Below are positions 11,541 to 23,400 of a stretch of DNA of 64,000 nucleotides, piece by piece. Position numbers and translations under genes: made by a program. Position 1 is the first letter of the stretch. Every line of letters begins with the position of its first letter. The notes under the pieces were generated by a model. The model saw nothing but the letters and a program-made list of their open reading frames with translations. It did no database searches and was not told the DNA's origin. Origin of the DNA: Chrysogorgia sp. JL179-B06 (taxonomy: Eukaryota > Cnidaria > Anthozoa > Scleralcyonacea > Chrysogorgiidae); NCBI GenBank assembly GCA_035772405.1, contig JAYKKM010000416.1:877001-941000 (forward strand). The letters run 5' to 3'.

Positions 11541-11740
11541 CGAGATGTTATTCAATTAGAAAAAGACGAACTATATAAACATTTGAAGTTCTACTTTTCA
11601 TATTATATCCATTTGAACAATGAAGCCCAGTTAAAATTGCTTGAACTTTAAAGTTTAATTTTATATTGCATGCTGCACGGGTAAATTAGAAGTAACATCC
11701 AAGCACGCCCAACCACAATATTTTCCTATTCCTAAGACAA

Positions 11741-12100
11741 ATAAGGGGAGTGTGTGGTAAAATAGGGATTGTTATGATACCTGTAGGGAAAAATAACAAT
11801 AACAGGAAATAGATAGCGCACGAGTTATGTAACAAGTGAGACATGCAAAACCTTGTAGTGAAGTAAAGTTTATCGAGAGCGAATAGAAGAAAATACTAAA
11901 AGGGAAAATCAGAAGAGTTTATGTGTTGGAAAATATAGTTACCAACAGCGTCATCTGCACAGCTCGAGAAAGATGAGAACAAAAAAGAAGTATTAAAATG
12001 CGACGTTTTATGTCATAATTGACTGATCCAGTTTTTGCTGGTTATAAATCGTTATGAAACTGCCAATCATAAGGTCGATGAACTTTTCAGTTTTCTGTGG
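11741..12100 (+). other. Possible polypurine tract and 3' LTR start of the BEL/Pao relic
   Basis: ATAAGGGGAG at 11741-11750 followed by TGTGTGG resembles a polypurine tract and LTR start about 200 bp after the integrase end. No matching 5' LTR was found, so the right limit is unknown. Weak call. Confidence 0.3.
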
Positions 12101-12670
12101 CACGATATATTTTGCTATCCGAATAGGAAATTTCCGGCAAGCCTGTCAATATTTTGCATAAAAGTACTACGAGTGATGTGTCACAGGATCAATTGAAAAA
12201 ATAAGTAATCCAGTTAAGTCGATCCATGAAGCTAATTTTGCCGTAAAAAGCCATTGAGCACGCACGAACTTTTGAACAAAATCAATGCATTTAACCTCGG
12301 CGCAATGATGTTTGAAAACGCATGCATGTAGTACTGAAGATTTTCAGTAAGGTGGCGGGCCGCCAACCAGTCAGACAAAGTTTGCGTCGAATTTTACTCG
12401 TATACGACCAATGGTATTAATAATTTAGAACAGCAAGGTCGTTCAGCCTCCACTGCGCCATCGTGCTTACAGCTTTGCATAAAGTTCTTAATCTGGTTTA
12501 ACTTGCTGAATGAGCGGTATTCTGATGCAACAGTAACTGCAGGTAGCTGGGTACCTTCTCCCGCGGGGCCCATCCTGTCTCTCGCCGACCCGGCACAGTG
12601 TAAATAAAGCTCTAAAAAAACTCGAAAAATAAAGCGCCTGCAAAGCAGGCACAAGTGTAAAAACACAGTT
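12101..12670. other. No recognised feature
   Basis: AT-rich DNA with no splice-bounded open frame, no tandem structure and no inverted ends noticed. Confidence 0.5.
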
Positions 12671-12671
12671 A

Positions 12672-12832
12672 ATGGTTGATACAACCAATTTGATAGGTTG
12701 TCTCAGATTCATACCAATTTAAATGGTTGAAATAACCAAATATTTTAAATTTAGCTGTTTTAACCCGTAAATAAAGGTCAATTGGTGAATCTGAAACAAC
12801 CAAATTTAATTGGTTCTTTTAACTGATCTGTT
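12672..12832. mobile_element. Small fold-back MITE
   Basis: Imperfect inverted arms containing AACCAATTTGATAGGTTGT...CAGATTCA on the left and TGAATCTGAAACAACCAAATT on the right, about 160 bp overall, AT-rich interior. Confidence 0.6.
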
Positions 12833-13065
12833 TTTACAGTACAGACTACAGGTTATTCTTACTATACAGAGTAATATGAATTATTTCAAATAGCTAAATG
12901 GTATGTTGCACCATATGTACTGGCCTTTCAGATACTTAAAATATTATTTTCCCTACGGAAATGTTTTGAAATTAGGATCTCTGAAATAGGATTTCCTGAC
13001 ATCTGAGACTAATTTCCAGCAAGTTTTAAGGGATCTAAACTGGCAAGAAATCACCAGATCAAATT

Positions 13066-13081
13066 ATTGGGGGGGGGGGGG
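13066..13081. repeat. Poly-G run
   Basis: A run of about 12 to 14 G residues. Confidence 0.9.
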
Positions 13082-13253
13082 ATGCCCGGCCCCACGGCCA
13101 TGAACATGTGATGTACGGAAATATGGAATTTATATCGAGTGTTGAACAGGATATACCTGACACGAGTGAGATATCCTGCTCAACATTAGAAATAAATATT
13201 GTTAGTTATTTGAGTGAGATATCCTTTACAATACGAGAAATAAATATTGCATG

Positions 13254-13452
13254 CACAGTGTGTATCAAAACTGAACCCTTAGAAAACGGTCTTATACTCC
13301 TGGGAAATTAAGATAACTTGTAATCGTATGAAGGAGCATAACTGCAAAGAAACATGTTAAATGCTCGTTCATACGTTTACAAGTTATCTTAATTAATTTC
13401 CCATGAAGGTGTATTAAGACCGTGTTTTTAATTTTTGATACACACTGTATTA
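13254..13452. mobile_element. Fold-back MITE, about 200 bp
   Basis: Arms of about 70 bp: CAGTGTGTATCAAAA at the left and TTTTGATACACACTG at the right, continuing with the shared block around AAGATAACTTGTAA. The central loop is about 45 bp. Confidence 0.75.
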
Positions 13453-13559
13453 ATGTTCTGTCTATTATATATATAAAAATATTCCCATAGTCCCATCTCC
13501 CAACAAACATTACAGCATTTAATCACGATAATCGGGCACAAGTGTTTGATTGTCACTAA

Positions 13560-13650
13560 TTATTGTTTATTATCACTGATATAATAATTATATAATAATT
13601 ATATTATATAATATAATAATTATATAACATAATTATATAATTATTATTAT
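13560..13650. repeat. AT-only low-complexity stretch
   Basis: TAATAATTATATAA variants with self-complementary potential. Downstream DNA to about 14200 shows only a perfect 14-bp inverted pair GTAGGTATCCTGCA at 13861-13897. Confidence 0.75.
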
Positions 13651-14199
13651 CACTGTTTTTCTCTCCCAGCGACCTGTCACTTTTGTCTTATATTTGTTTT
13701 ACTTCTCGTTATACTTTGTTATTTATGTGTAGTTTTAATTTTGTGGCGAATGCAATAAATAAATAATAATTCACATGTGTTTTATTTGAATTTAATTTAT
13801 TAGTGGCAAAATCTTTATAAAACGCTTTTTATACGATAAAAAGAAATAACAATAATGGATAGTAGGTATCCTGCATGTATACCTTGCAGGATACCTACTG
13901 TGGATAAAAATATTATGGATTAATATGAGGAATAGATAACTGATCAAGACACTCTTAATATTCAAATCTATGGATAAACTATTCCATAGTTGCACAGCTT
14001 ACATAGCATAGCATATTTTTCTTCATATCTTTCATATTGTTCTTTCTCAATATAAAAGCACCCCTTACTGTAACGTAGGGCCGCTGGAATGTGCGCGACT
14101 GTCTGTTTACTGTAGAGATTTCCACGCACAGACGCTGATCAAACAAATAAAAAATGTAATCTGTGGCCGTGCTTGCGCGCTCTTTTGTCATTATCGTTG

Positions 14200-14362
14200 A
14201 CCAATCGTAAACGAAGCGCTATCGTATTACAAAGTAAGGTCTCTGGTGTTGTTTTTCTACACACGAGTTGTTGGTGTTGAGCCACGCGTTGAAAGACTGA
14301 AACGGGACTGAAACGGCGAGTTATACAACACTGTGCTAAGCTTATAACTGCCGCTCGCAGGA
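14200..14362 (+). promoter_or_regulatory. 5' flank and probable 5' UTR of the membrane-protein gene
   Basis: Locally CpG-richer DNA immediately upstream of the start codon. No TATA box in a fixed position was recognised. The start context is GCAGGAATGG, with G at -3 and G at +4, which favours initiation. The transcription start cannot be fixed from sequence alone. Confidence 0.4.
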
Positions 14363-14440
14363 ATGGCGCGATACACTGATGTTTTTTGTAGATCGTACAG
14401 CCTGGAGACTGGAATTCGCGTCATCGCTTGGTTCTACATA
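14363..14440 (+). CDS. Exon 1 (start codon, residues 1-26)
   Basis: Encodes MARYTDVFCRSY then LETGIRVIAWFYI: a short N-terminus with one Cys, the LETG motif and the first half of membrane segment 1. The donor is ATA|GTAAGTG, close to consensus, and leaves phase 0. A second possible donor four bases later (GTGAAT) would join exon 3 in frame and skip exon 2. The frame stays open about 80 bases into the intron, so retained intron would give a short extension. Confidence 0.72.
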
Positions 14441-17400
14441 GTAAGTGAATATTATTTATTGGCTGGCCTTTGCCTGTATTTGGCTTTGTCGATGTCTTGC
14501 CCGCTCAAACGTCGGTATATGTAGATACATTGCAGATAGTCGTATAAACAAAATAATGGCGCGCAAAAGACATATTTAAGCATTGTGTAGTAACGAGGCG
14601 TTGCAATTTCTCTGCGAATACCAATGTTTTATTCAGACGTGTCGCTACTAGCTGTACAGTGCCCAGAACTTTCCCCTGAGTTATCGTTTAATATAGCTTC
14701 GCTCGATCTGCCTAGATCTGCCCAGCATCTGCGACTGCGAGTCCGTGCAAGGTTGCAACTCAATGACAATGATTAGAGACATTTACCAGAAGGTTACGAC
14801 ATGCCGGTTCAAAATTAGTTAGGGCGCCTCTAGTAATATATATAATTAATACTTAAGGTACTACACGATAATAATCTTAGACAACAAAGGATTTGGCAAA
14901 TTTACATTCGGCGTTTGAAACATGCAGGCGTTATTTGTAATAAAAATGTCATTATGAATACCGGATAATAAATAAGTTTTCAAAATAATTGGATATAATA
15001 AGAAAAAGAGAAATCAGAGAACTTCAATTATGTGTCGTCTCGAAAGATACATGTGTCCTTCTTCAGGTCTCTCTCGACATTTGAAGTTCTCTTATTCCTT
15101 GTTTTTCATATTATATCCATTTCATTATGGATACCGGTTCGAAGTCAAAATAATGTCAAGTTTTCTCCCTCGGTCAGTGCATGGTTTCACTGCCTCGGGG
15201 ATTGATCGTGATAGTTGTAGTTAGTAGAACAAACCACAAACAAACTTATGTGCAACGGCAAAGATGAAAAGCTCATAATATAACTAGGCGAAGTAGAAGA
15301 ATACGTACAACGCGAGGTATAGTGGCATCCGAGAGACAATGCCGTTATAAAATACAAATAAAATACCCATACTAACCTTACTTCGGTAATTTCTCGCGGA
15401 GAGACAATGCGTTGGGCCGTCTACGTCATTAGTTATACATCACGCCTGTTTTCTCACGATTCAGAACCATTACAGGAACAAAAATCCTAACCTACATAAC
15501 CCAAATAAAATCTTTAGTTTTATTAACCCTGAAATAAAGAAATACGAAACCTATCTCTATAAACCCAACATCTCCATGATGCTTTATTCTGTATCCAGTT
15601 ACGGAAGGAGTCGAAGAAGTGATAAGGATGCATGTGTTCCTATGGCTCATATCACATATGGATATATATGTATATGTAGGGTACATCTCGATGTTCACAC
15701 ACCACACTGTTAAAACTCAGTCATGATTTTCTGATCACCAGGGTTGGCTCGCTATTTCCTCAATCATTAGTTAGTTAGTAGTAAAAACCGACGAAGGAGA
15801 GTCAGATTAAACAGTGCTTTATCGACCTTACGATCTACAACGACATCGACGCGGCATTGAAAAACAATATAAATTTTAGCATTTTTGATACTCAAAACTT
15901 GTTAATGACTTCGAAAACGTATACCAATTTTTCCTAAACTATTGTATAGTGCTTGTGTTGAAGTCTTATTTTATTTCAAGAACGTTGCCCGCCGTATGAG
16001 TTGCCGACGAACGGCAGATCGCAGGATAACGGTGTTATTGTGAGTGATATTAATTTAACACTATGTCGTAATGTTGAGACGTTGGTGTGAGTCCGCGTTG
16101 AAGGCCTGCAAGAGTATGTCATATGTGTGCAGTCAAATGGAGCTACTAGTTGTATATCAATCTTGTAATGTATTTATTATCGTACTTTTGTGTTATATTT
16201 CGTGATTAAATGAAGTGACAACATATATACGTAGCTTATGCAACTTGGGACCGACGTTGACATAAGACATTCTCATTTCATTGTAAACAAGACGCCTGCA
16301 TGCCAGTCGTGTAAAACACACAATATAGAATAGACACAAATCAATGTTCTCTTTGCAAATTCCGCGAGGTAAGGTACAGCTATAAGTAAAATAAGATTGA
16401 CATTTCATACTGTGTAAATCCGTTCGAGTGTGAAATCTTTGCCAATTTATAGCACTTATTAACTTAAAGAATTTAATTTCCTAACATGACCTTTGATCGA
16501 TTCAATAAAACATGCAGCTAAAAATACACATCAGCGTACGGTTATCGAGATCGCGAACCAACCCGTTCCGAAATCGCGAACCAACCCGTTCCGAAATCGC
16601 TCGTCATCTTTTAGTATAGGTCTACCGCGATCGGCGTGTGCGATTGTAAGCATTGTGACCATGTTTATGATAAAGATACTTGCCAGCCATATTCCTTATG
16701 AGTCAAAAGCGACCAAAGAAGATAGCGCATGCATGAAGATGAGCACGTGTGGTTTCGCAAGGCCTATATGGATGATGCAATAATTGTAATTTGTCGACCC
16801 GCACAGCTCGCCCGAGATTGCATTAGACTCTGGGTGTGCCTGCTTTAATATACATGACCTTCGACGTATTTGTTTAAAAGATATTCCATAGAAAATACCT
16901 TAGTATCGTGGGAAGCTAAACCATTTAATACCCCGTTTACACTGTCGAAACTAGCCCGGGCCGAGCCTTTGTTTGGGCCCGGTCTGGGCTAGTTTCATTG
17001 GGCTAATTTTTCCGGGTTAAAAGTAGCCCTGGTCATTGGGTAGGGTTCGGCCTAGTCCTGGCTCGGCCTTGGATTTTACAGTGTAAACGTAAAACAAGGC
17101 TCGGCCAGCGCTATTTTTTGTAATGCTATTTTAATAATTGCAATGCTAATTTTCGAACATGCGCAGTAATAGTTTATTATAATCCGGCCCAGGCTCGGCC
17201 CAAGTTTGCGTTTACACACGAAACATATAGACCCAATATAATTGCTTCGAAAATTGCTTGTAACACAAATTGGGCTCGGCCTGGGCTAGGCTCGGCTCGG
17301 CCTTAGTTAAACTGCTAGTGTAACAGTTAATTCCCTAAAGACGTCACATATAGATTATCGGTAGTATTTCTAAAATAAAGCATGATTATCGTAGGAGTTA

Positions 17401-20400
17401 GGCTGAGGGTTAGGATTAGATTTAGGGTTAGGGCTATGTTTTGAATTCGGGTTTAGAAACAATGGTCAATGTACACAGACCGTATATCATAATCGCTTTT
17501 CCATTCACCATCTGTCGAAGGATTCGCTATTTCATCCATACTCCAAGCTCACACATTCACTACAGTCTACAGCAATTAATCTATATGAAACACAGTGGAT
17601 CTATGTTGTTTGACAAAAAAATAAAAGTAACTCGCCTAGCAGATTTCGCTTGTTCAAATTATAAATTCTAACTGTATATTACATACCAACTAATCATATA
17701 ATTTGACCTTTGCACTCCAAGTGTGACCCGTTCACACTTGCGTGGCCAAGGTTTGGCGGCCATATAATCAAGCTATTTTGTCTTTGTAAGTTCGATATTG
17801 CTCCCTCAGATGCTTGACTTCGACTGGCATTGCTTCACATTTCTATTGAAGCCACAATCCACCATACCTTTGGCAAGTTTATCGAAGACAGTTTTATGGC
17901 GAACGCTATGGTTTTCTAGCTGTTCTAGCACATTCTTATCGTTGCTAACTATTGGTTAGCTACGTTTACATTGATTGTATCGGATAGGTTTATGCTTCGT
18001 TCCAGAATGCTTTCGGTATAATTGGAGCATCGCAATAATTGATGCGACACGGCACGTACTACTTCGGACAGCGGACCGCCGCACCGCTTCGTTGCAAAAG
18101 TCGGTACGATACTATCGTTTCATGTGTAAACAGAAGCCTTATCCGGCATACTTTCTGCGATGCAACGATAGAGATCCGATACAATGTAAACGCCGCCTAA
18201 ATATCAGCTGAAAACAACGTCTTCGTGGCTATACAAACGTGCGAGTCGCGATATATTATAATTTTGCGTGGCGAATGTTTTTCCCTCCAAATCATCTGAC
18301 CAGCTTTTATCGTGGGCGCGTATTCCCATGGCAACGAGGCCTGGCCCAGGATAGGCCTAGGCGAGCTCTAGGCCTGGCCCTCAATTTATCTGGTTAATTA
18401 TTCCCAAGTGCTCTGAAACACGTGTGTGTAGGTGTCGGATTGTTTCTCCGACATACGAAGCTCCGCAGCTTCGACACGTAAACTGATAAACGACACGTGA
18501 TCTACGTAAAAAACCGTCACTTCTTTCTTTTAAAAATGCCTTTAAGAAAATATTTTATGAAAGATACAAAGATGTAGATATTAATTTTAATTAGTAATTA
18601 CTGTTCAACTGTCAACTTTAATTTTTAATCATGTAACTTTTTTAATGCTTCGTTAATAATGGCTACGATTATTAATTCTTTTTACAAATATTGTATGGTA
18701 GAGTAGTTTGAGGGCCAGTGGTTATTCAGTTTGAGAGAACTGTTACCTGTAACCCTCGTGAAATAAAGTTATTACTTATACTTACTTACTAAAGGTTTGT
18801 TTTTTGAAAATGCTAATGAGTGCCATATGACGTCAACGGCCAGTCATCATTTCCGATACAATTTTCCTGAGTTGACGTCACATCAACGCAAAGATGAAAT
18901 CATTCACTGCATGTAGAATCTGTGTCAATGTCAATGCGATATCGTAAATATCGTAAATATCATAAATAGGCAATTTAATTCGTAACAATTTTAAAGCAGT
19001 TTCAGTGGACGGATTCAGATGAAAATTGTTCAATTTTGAATGAGTCTGTCTGTTTACGAAGTAGTATAGGTTGATCATCATGGCAGGTGAGCCAATATTG
19101 ACTTTATTTGAGTGTTGAGCTGCGTGGGCAGTGTAGAAATACAAATCGAAAACTCTAAAAGGTTGGTGTACTGCCACTGGGTCCTCCAGCAACAAATCAA
19201 TATCTAAATTTCATATTCGAAAATGTAGAACTACAACATTTCAACGATACTATGTTAATCGAACTTTCAGAATTTGGAACACCTTGCAGGCTGATAAACG
19301 AAACCTATGTTCTGTCTTCTTTTAAATCACTTGTTTTTTTAAAGTATTACTGATCATACTTGATCCTTGACAAATCGTTTTGGTCCTGTGACCAATGAAC
19401 ATGGAAAACAGTCTGTCTTAAATGTATATAACCGTTCAACTTCTCGCTCCCTCAGACACTTGAGTTGTTGTTTTTATTTAAATTGAAATACAGTTGACTC
19501 TCTTTGAACGACCACTCTCGTAAGCGACCATCTCCCTTAAGCGACCGGCTTTATAAATTCCCATTTTATTTCTTGGTCAAACACTGTATTTAGCATCTCT
19601 CATAAGCGACCGCGACCACTTTTTGGGATTCCTTGTTGGCTTTTCTAATTGTCTTTCTACTCTCGCAAGCGACCATCTCACTTAAGCGACCGCCTTTACA
19701 AATTCCCATTTTATTTCTTAGTCAAACACTGTATTTAGTATCTCTCGTAAGCGACCGCTCTCGTAAGCGACCGCGACCACTTTTTGGGATTCCCTTTTGG
19801 CTTTTCTAATTGTCTTTCTACTCTCGTAAGCGACCACCCCGGAGATCGATGACAGACCTATGACAGACCAGACGACAACAATCTTGGCTTTATTAGTTTG
19901 TATTTTATTTTAATATTGATATAATTTTGCAGTTTCTGCTATAGTTGCTATAATTTCTGCAGCATCTGCTATCGTCACATATGCTTGTTCACAAAGCAAT
20001 TCTCCTTTTTGAACTAGTGTATAAACTATGATTCTGTGAAGACATAACCAAGTTTCACAATTTTTTATTGTAGCCAGGGTATAGATGATTTATTGTCCCC
20101 ACAATAAATATATTTACATGGGATCTCTAGACCATACCCAGGACCAGCGCCACAATTTACTCGCTTTCCAATGATAACGACTTTGCCTTTGTTTGTACGA
20201 TCATTTCAAAAATATCCTGACATTCCGTCCCGAGGTGGTCGCTTACGAGAGAGTTAACTGTACCATTATTTTATGTCTTTTCTAATATTTGGGCACACAG
20301 TTTTTTATAATAATAATTTTTATTGATCCATCTTAAATTTAAAAATACAATGGATTTACAATTATATGTAAGGTTGAAAAAATTTACACATTTGAAAACT

Positions 20401-23400
20401 ACAAATACGAATAAAATATATACAAGCTAGTTTTAAAATGATTTGTGTCTTATTGCTCAGGGAATAAAACTGTTCTTATGCCGTTCTGTTCCTGAAAATT
20501 ATATATGACTACTATGCCTAAGATTATAATGATGATTGCTATACCCAATTAGTCGTTGATGAAAAATGTGGCTTTGATTTCCAGTGATAATATCAACTTC
20601 CTTGGCCAGAGCTTTATTTCTTCTCTCTTCGAGACTCGGCAAATAATCATAAGGAAGCCCAATTATGCGTAAACTTCTCTTTTGCACGCGTTCTAGTTCC
20701 TCCTTAAGATACTGTGGAAGACCCCCCCCCCCCCCCATACCGATTGGGGTAATGTACACAGACCGTATATCATAATCGCTTTTCCATTCACCATCTGTCG
20801 AAGGATTCGCTATTTCATCCATACTCCAAGCTCACACATTCACTACAGTCTACAGCAATTAATCTATATGAAACACAGTGGATCTATGTTGTTTGACAAA
20901 AAAATAAAAGTAACTCGCCTAGCAGATTTCGCTTGTTCAAATTATAAATTCTAACTGTATATTACATACCAACTAATCATATAATTTGACCTTTGCACTC
21001 CAAGTGTGACCCGTTCACACTTGCGTGGCCAAGGTTTGGCGGCCATATAATCAAGCTATTTTGTCTTTGTAAGTTCGATATTGCTCCCTCATATGCTTGA
21101 CTTCGACTGGCATTGCTTCACATTTCTGTTGAAGCCACAATCCACCATACCTTTGGCAAGTTTATCGAAGACAGTTTTATGGCGAACGCTATGGTTTTCT
21201 AGCTGTTCTAGCACATTCTTATCGTTGCTAACTATTGGTTAGCTACGTTTACATTGATTGTATCGGATAGGTTTATGCTTCGTTCCAAAATGCTTTCGGT
21301 ATAATTGGAGCATCGCAATAATCGATGCGACACGGCACGTACTACTTCGGACAGCGGACCGCCGCACCGCTTCGTTGCAAAAGTCGGTACGATACTATCG
21401 TTTCATGTGTAAACAGAAGCCTTATCCGGCATACTTTCTGCGATGCAACGATAGAGATCCGATACAATGTAAACGCCGCCTAAATATCAGCTGAAAACAA
21501 CGTCTTCGTGGCTATACAAACGTGCGAGTCGCGATATATTATAATTTTGCGTGGCGAATGTTTTTCCCTCCAAATCATCTGACCAGCTTTTATCGTGGGC
21601 GTGTATTCCCATGGCAACGAGGCCTGGCCTAGAGCCCTCAATTTATCTGGTTAATTATTCCCAAGTGCTCTGAAACACGTTTGTGTAGGTGTCGGATTGT
21701 TTCTCCGACATACGAAGCTCCGCAGCTTTGCATGACACGTAAACTGATAAACGACACGTGATCTACGTAAAAAACCGTCACTTCTTTCTCTTAAAAATGC
21801 CTTTAAGAAAATATTTTATGAAAGATACAAAGATGTAGATATTAATTTTAATTGTAACTGTTCATTGACTGAGAGTGTTCATTTTATGTAAAATGATTAT
21901 CTTTGTTGATCCAATGATTAAAAATTTTATGTTATTATTACTGTTCAACTGTTCAACCTTAATTCTTAATTTTTAATCATGTAACTTTTTTAATGCTTCG
22001 TTAATAATGGCTACGATTATTAATTATTTTTACAAATATTGTATGGTAGAGTAGTTTGAGGGCCAGTGGTTCTTCAGTTTGAGAGAACTGTTACCTGTAG
22101 CCCTCGTGAAATAAAGTTATTACTTACTTACTTACTTACTAAAGGTTTGTTTTTTGAAAATGCTAATGAGTGCCATATGATGTCAACGGCCAGTCATCAT
22201 TTCCGATACAATTTTCCTGAGTTGACGTCACATCAACGCAAAGATGAAATCATTCACTGCATGTAGAATCTGTGTCAATGTCAATGCGATATCGTAAATA
22301 TCGTAATTATCATAAATAGGCAATTTAATTCGTAACAATTTTAAAGCAGTTTCAGTGGACGGATTCAGATGAAAATTGTTCAATTTTGAATGAGTCTGTC
22401 TGTTTACGAAGTAGTATAGGTTGATCATCATGGCAGGTGAGCCAATATTGACTTTATTTAAGTGTTGAGCTGCGTGGGCAGTGTAGAAATACAAATCGAA
22501 AACTCTAAAAGGTTGGTGTACTGCCACTCGGTCCTCCAGCAACAAATCAATATCTAAATTTCATATTCGAAAATGTAGAACTACAACATTTCAACGATAC
22601 TATGTTAATCGAACTTTCAGAATTTGGAACACCTTGCAGGCTGATAAACGAAACCTATGTTCTGTCTTCTTTTAAATCACTTGTTTTTTTAAAGTATTAC
22701 TGATCTTACTTGATCCTTGACAAATCGTTTTGGTCCTGTGACCAATGAACATGGAAAACAGTCTGTCTTAAATGTAACCGTTCAACTTCTCGCTCCCTCA
22801 GACACTTGAGTTGTTGTTTTTAGTTAAATTGAAATACAGTTGACGCTCTTTGAACGACCACTCTCGTAAGCGAGCATCTCCCTTAAGCGACCGCCTATAC
22901 AAATTCCCATTTTATTTCTTAGTCAAACACTGTATTTCGCATCTCTCGTAAGCGACCGCGACCACTTTTTGGGATTCCCTTTTGGCTTTTCTAATTGTTT
23001 TTCTACTCTCGTAAGCGACCACCCCGGAGATCGATGACAGACCTATGACAGACCAGACGACAACAATCTTGGCTTTATTAGTTTGTATTTTATTTTAATA
23101 TTTGATATAATTTTGCAGTTTCTGCTATAGTTGATATAATTTCTGCAGCATCTGCTATCATCACATATGCTTGTTCGCAAAGCAATCCTCCTTTTTGAAC
23201 TAGTGTATAAACTATGATTCTGTGAAGACATCATAACCAAGTTTCACAATTTTTTATTGTATAGCCAGGGTATAGATGTTTTACTGTCCCCACAATAAAT
23301 ATAATTACATGGGATCTCTAGACCATACCCAGGACCAGCGCCACAATTTACTCGCTTTCCAATGATAACGACTTTGCCTTTGTTTGTACGATCATTTCAA

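Larger units (their letters stand above)
17468..20750. repeat. Tandem duplication, unit 1 (about 3.28 kb)
   Basis: Starts AATGTACACAGACCG and repeats from 20751. The unit carries a small TIR element (about 17957-18195), an unclassified AT-rich part, a pogo/Tigger-like MITE (19491-20260) and a LINE tail on the minus strand (20480-20745). A poly-C run of about 15 at 20722-20736 sits near the junction. Confidence 0.88.

Noticed and set aside
14441..14446. Alternative exon 1 donor at 14445 as the main donor
   Set aside because: The donor at 14441 is much closer to consensus and fits exon 2; the other is kept only as a possible exon-skipping route.
17975..18211. A 78-codon frame repeated at 21258-21494 as a duplicated gene
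   Set aside because: Both copies lie in the tandem duplication inside a small TIR-like element; no conserved domain, and duplication alone explains the similarity.
18878..19195. A 105-codon minus-strand frame repeated at 22228-22545
   Set aside because: Again part of the tandem duplication, overlapping repeat DNA related to 39840-40220; contains a low-complexity IYDIYDIYD run.
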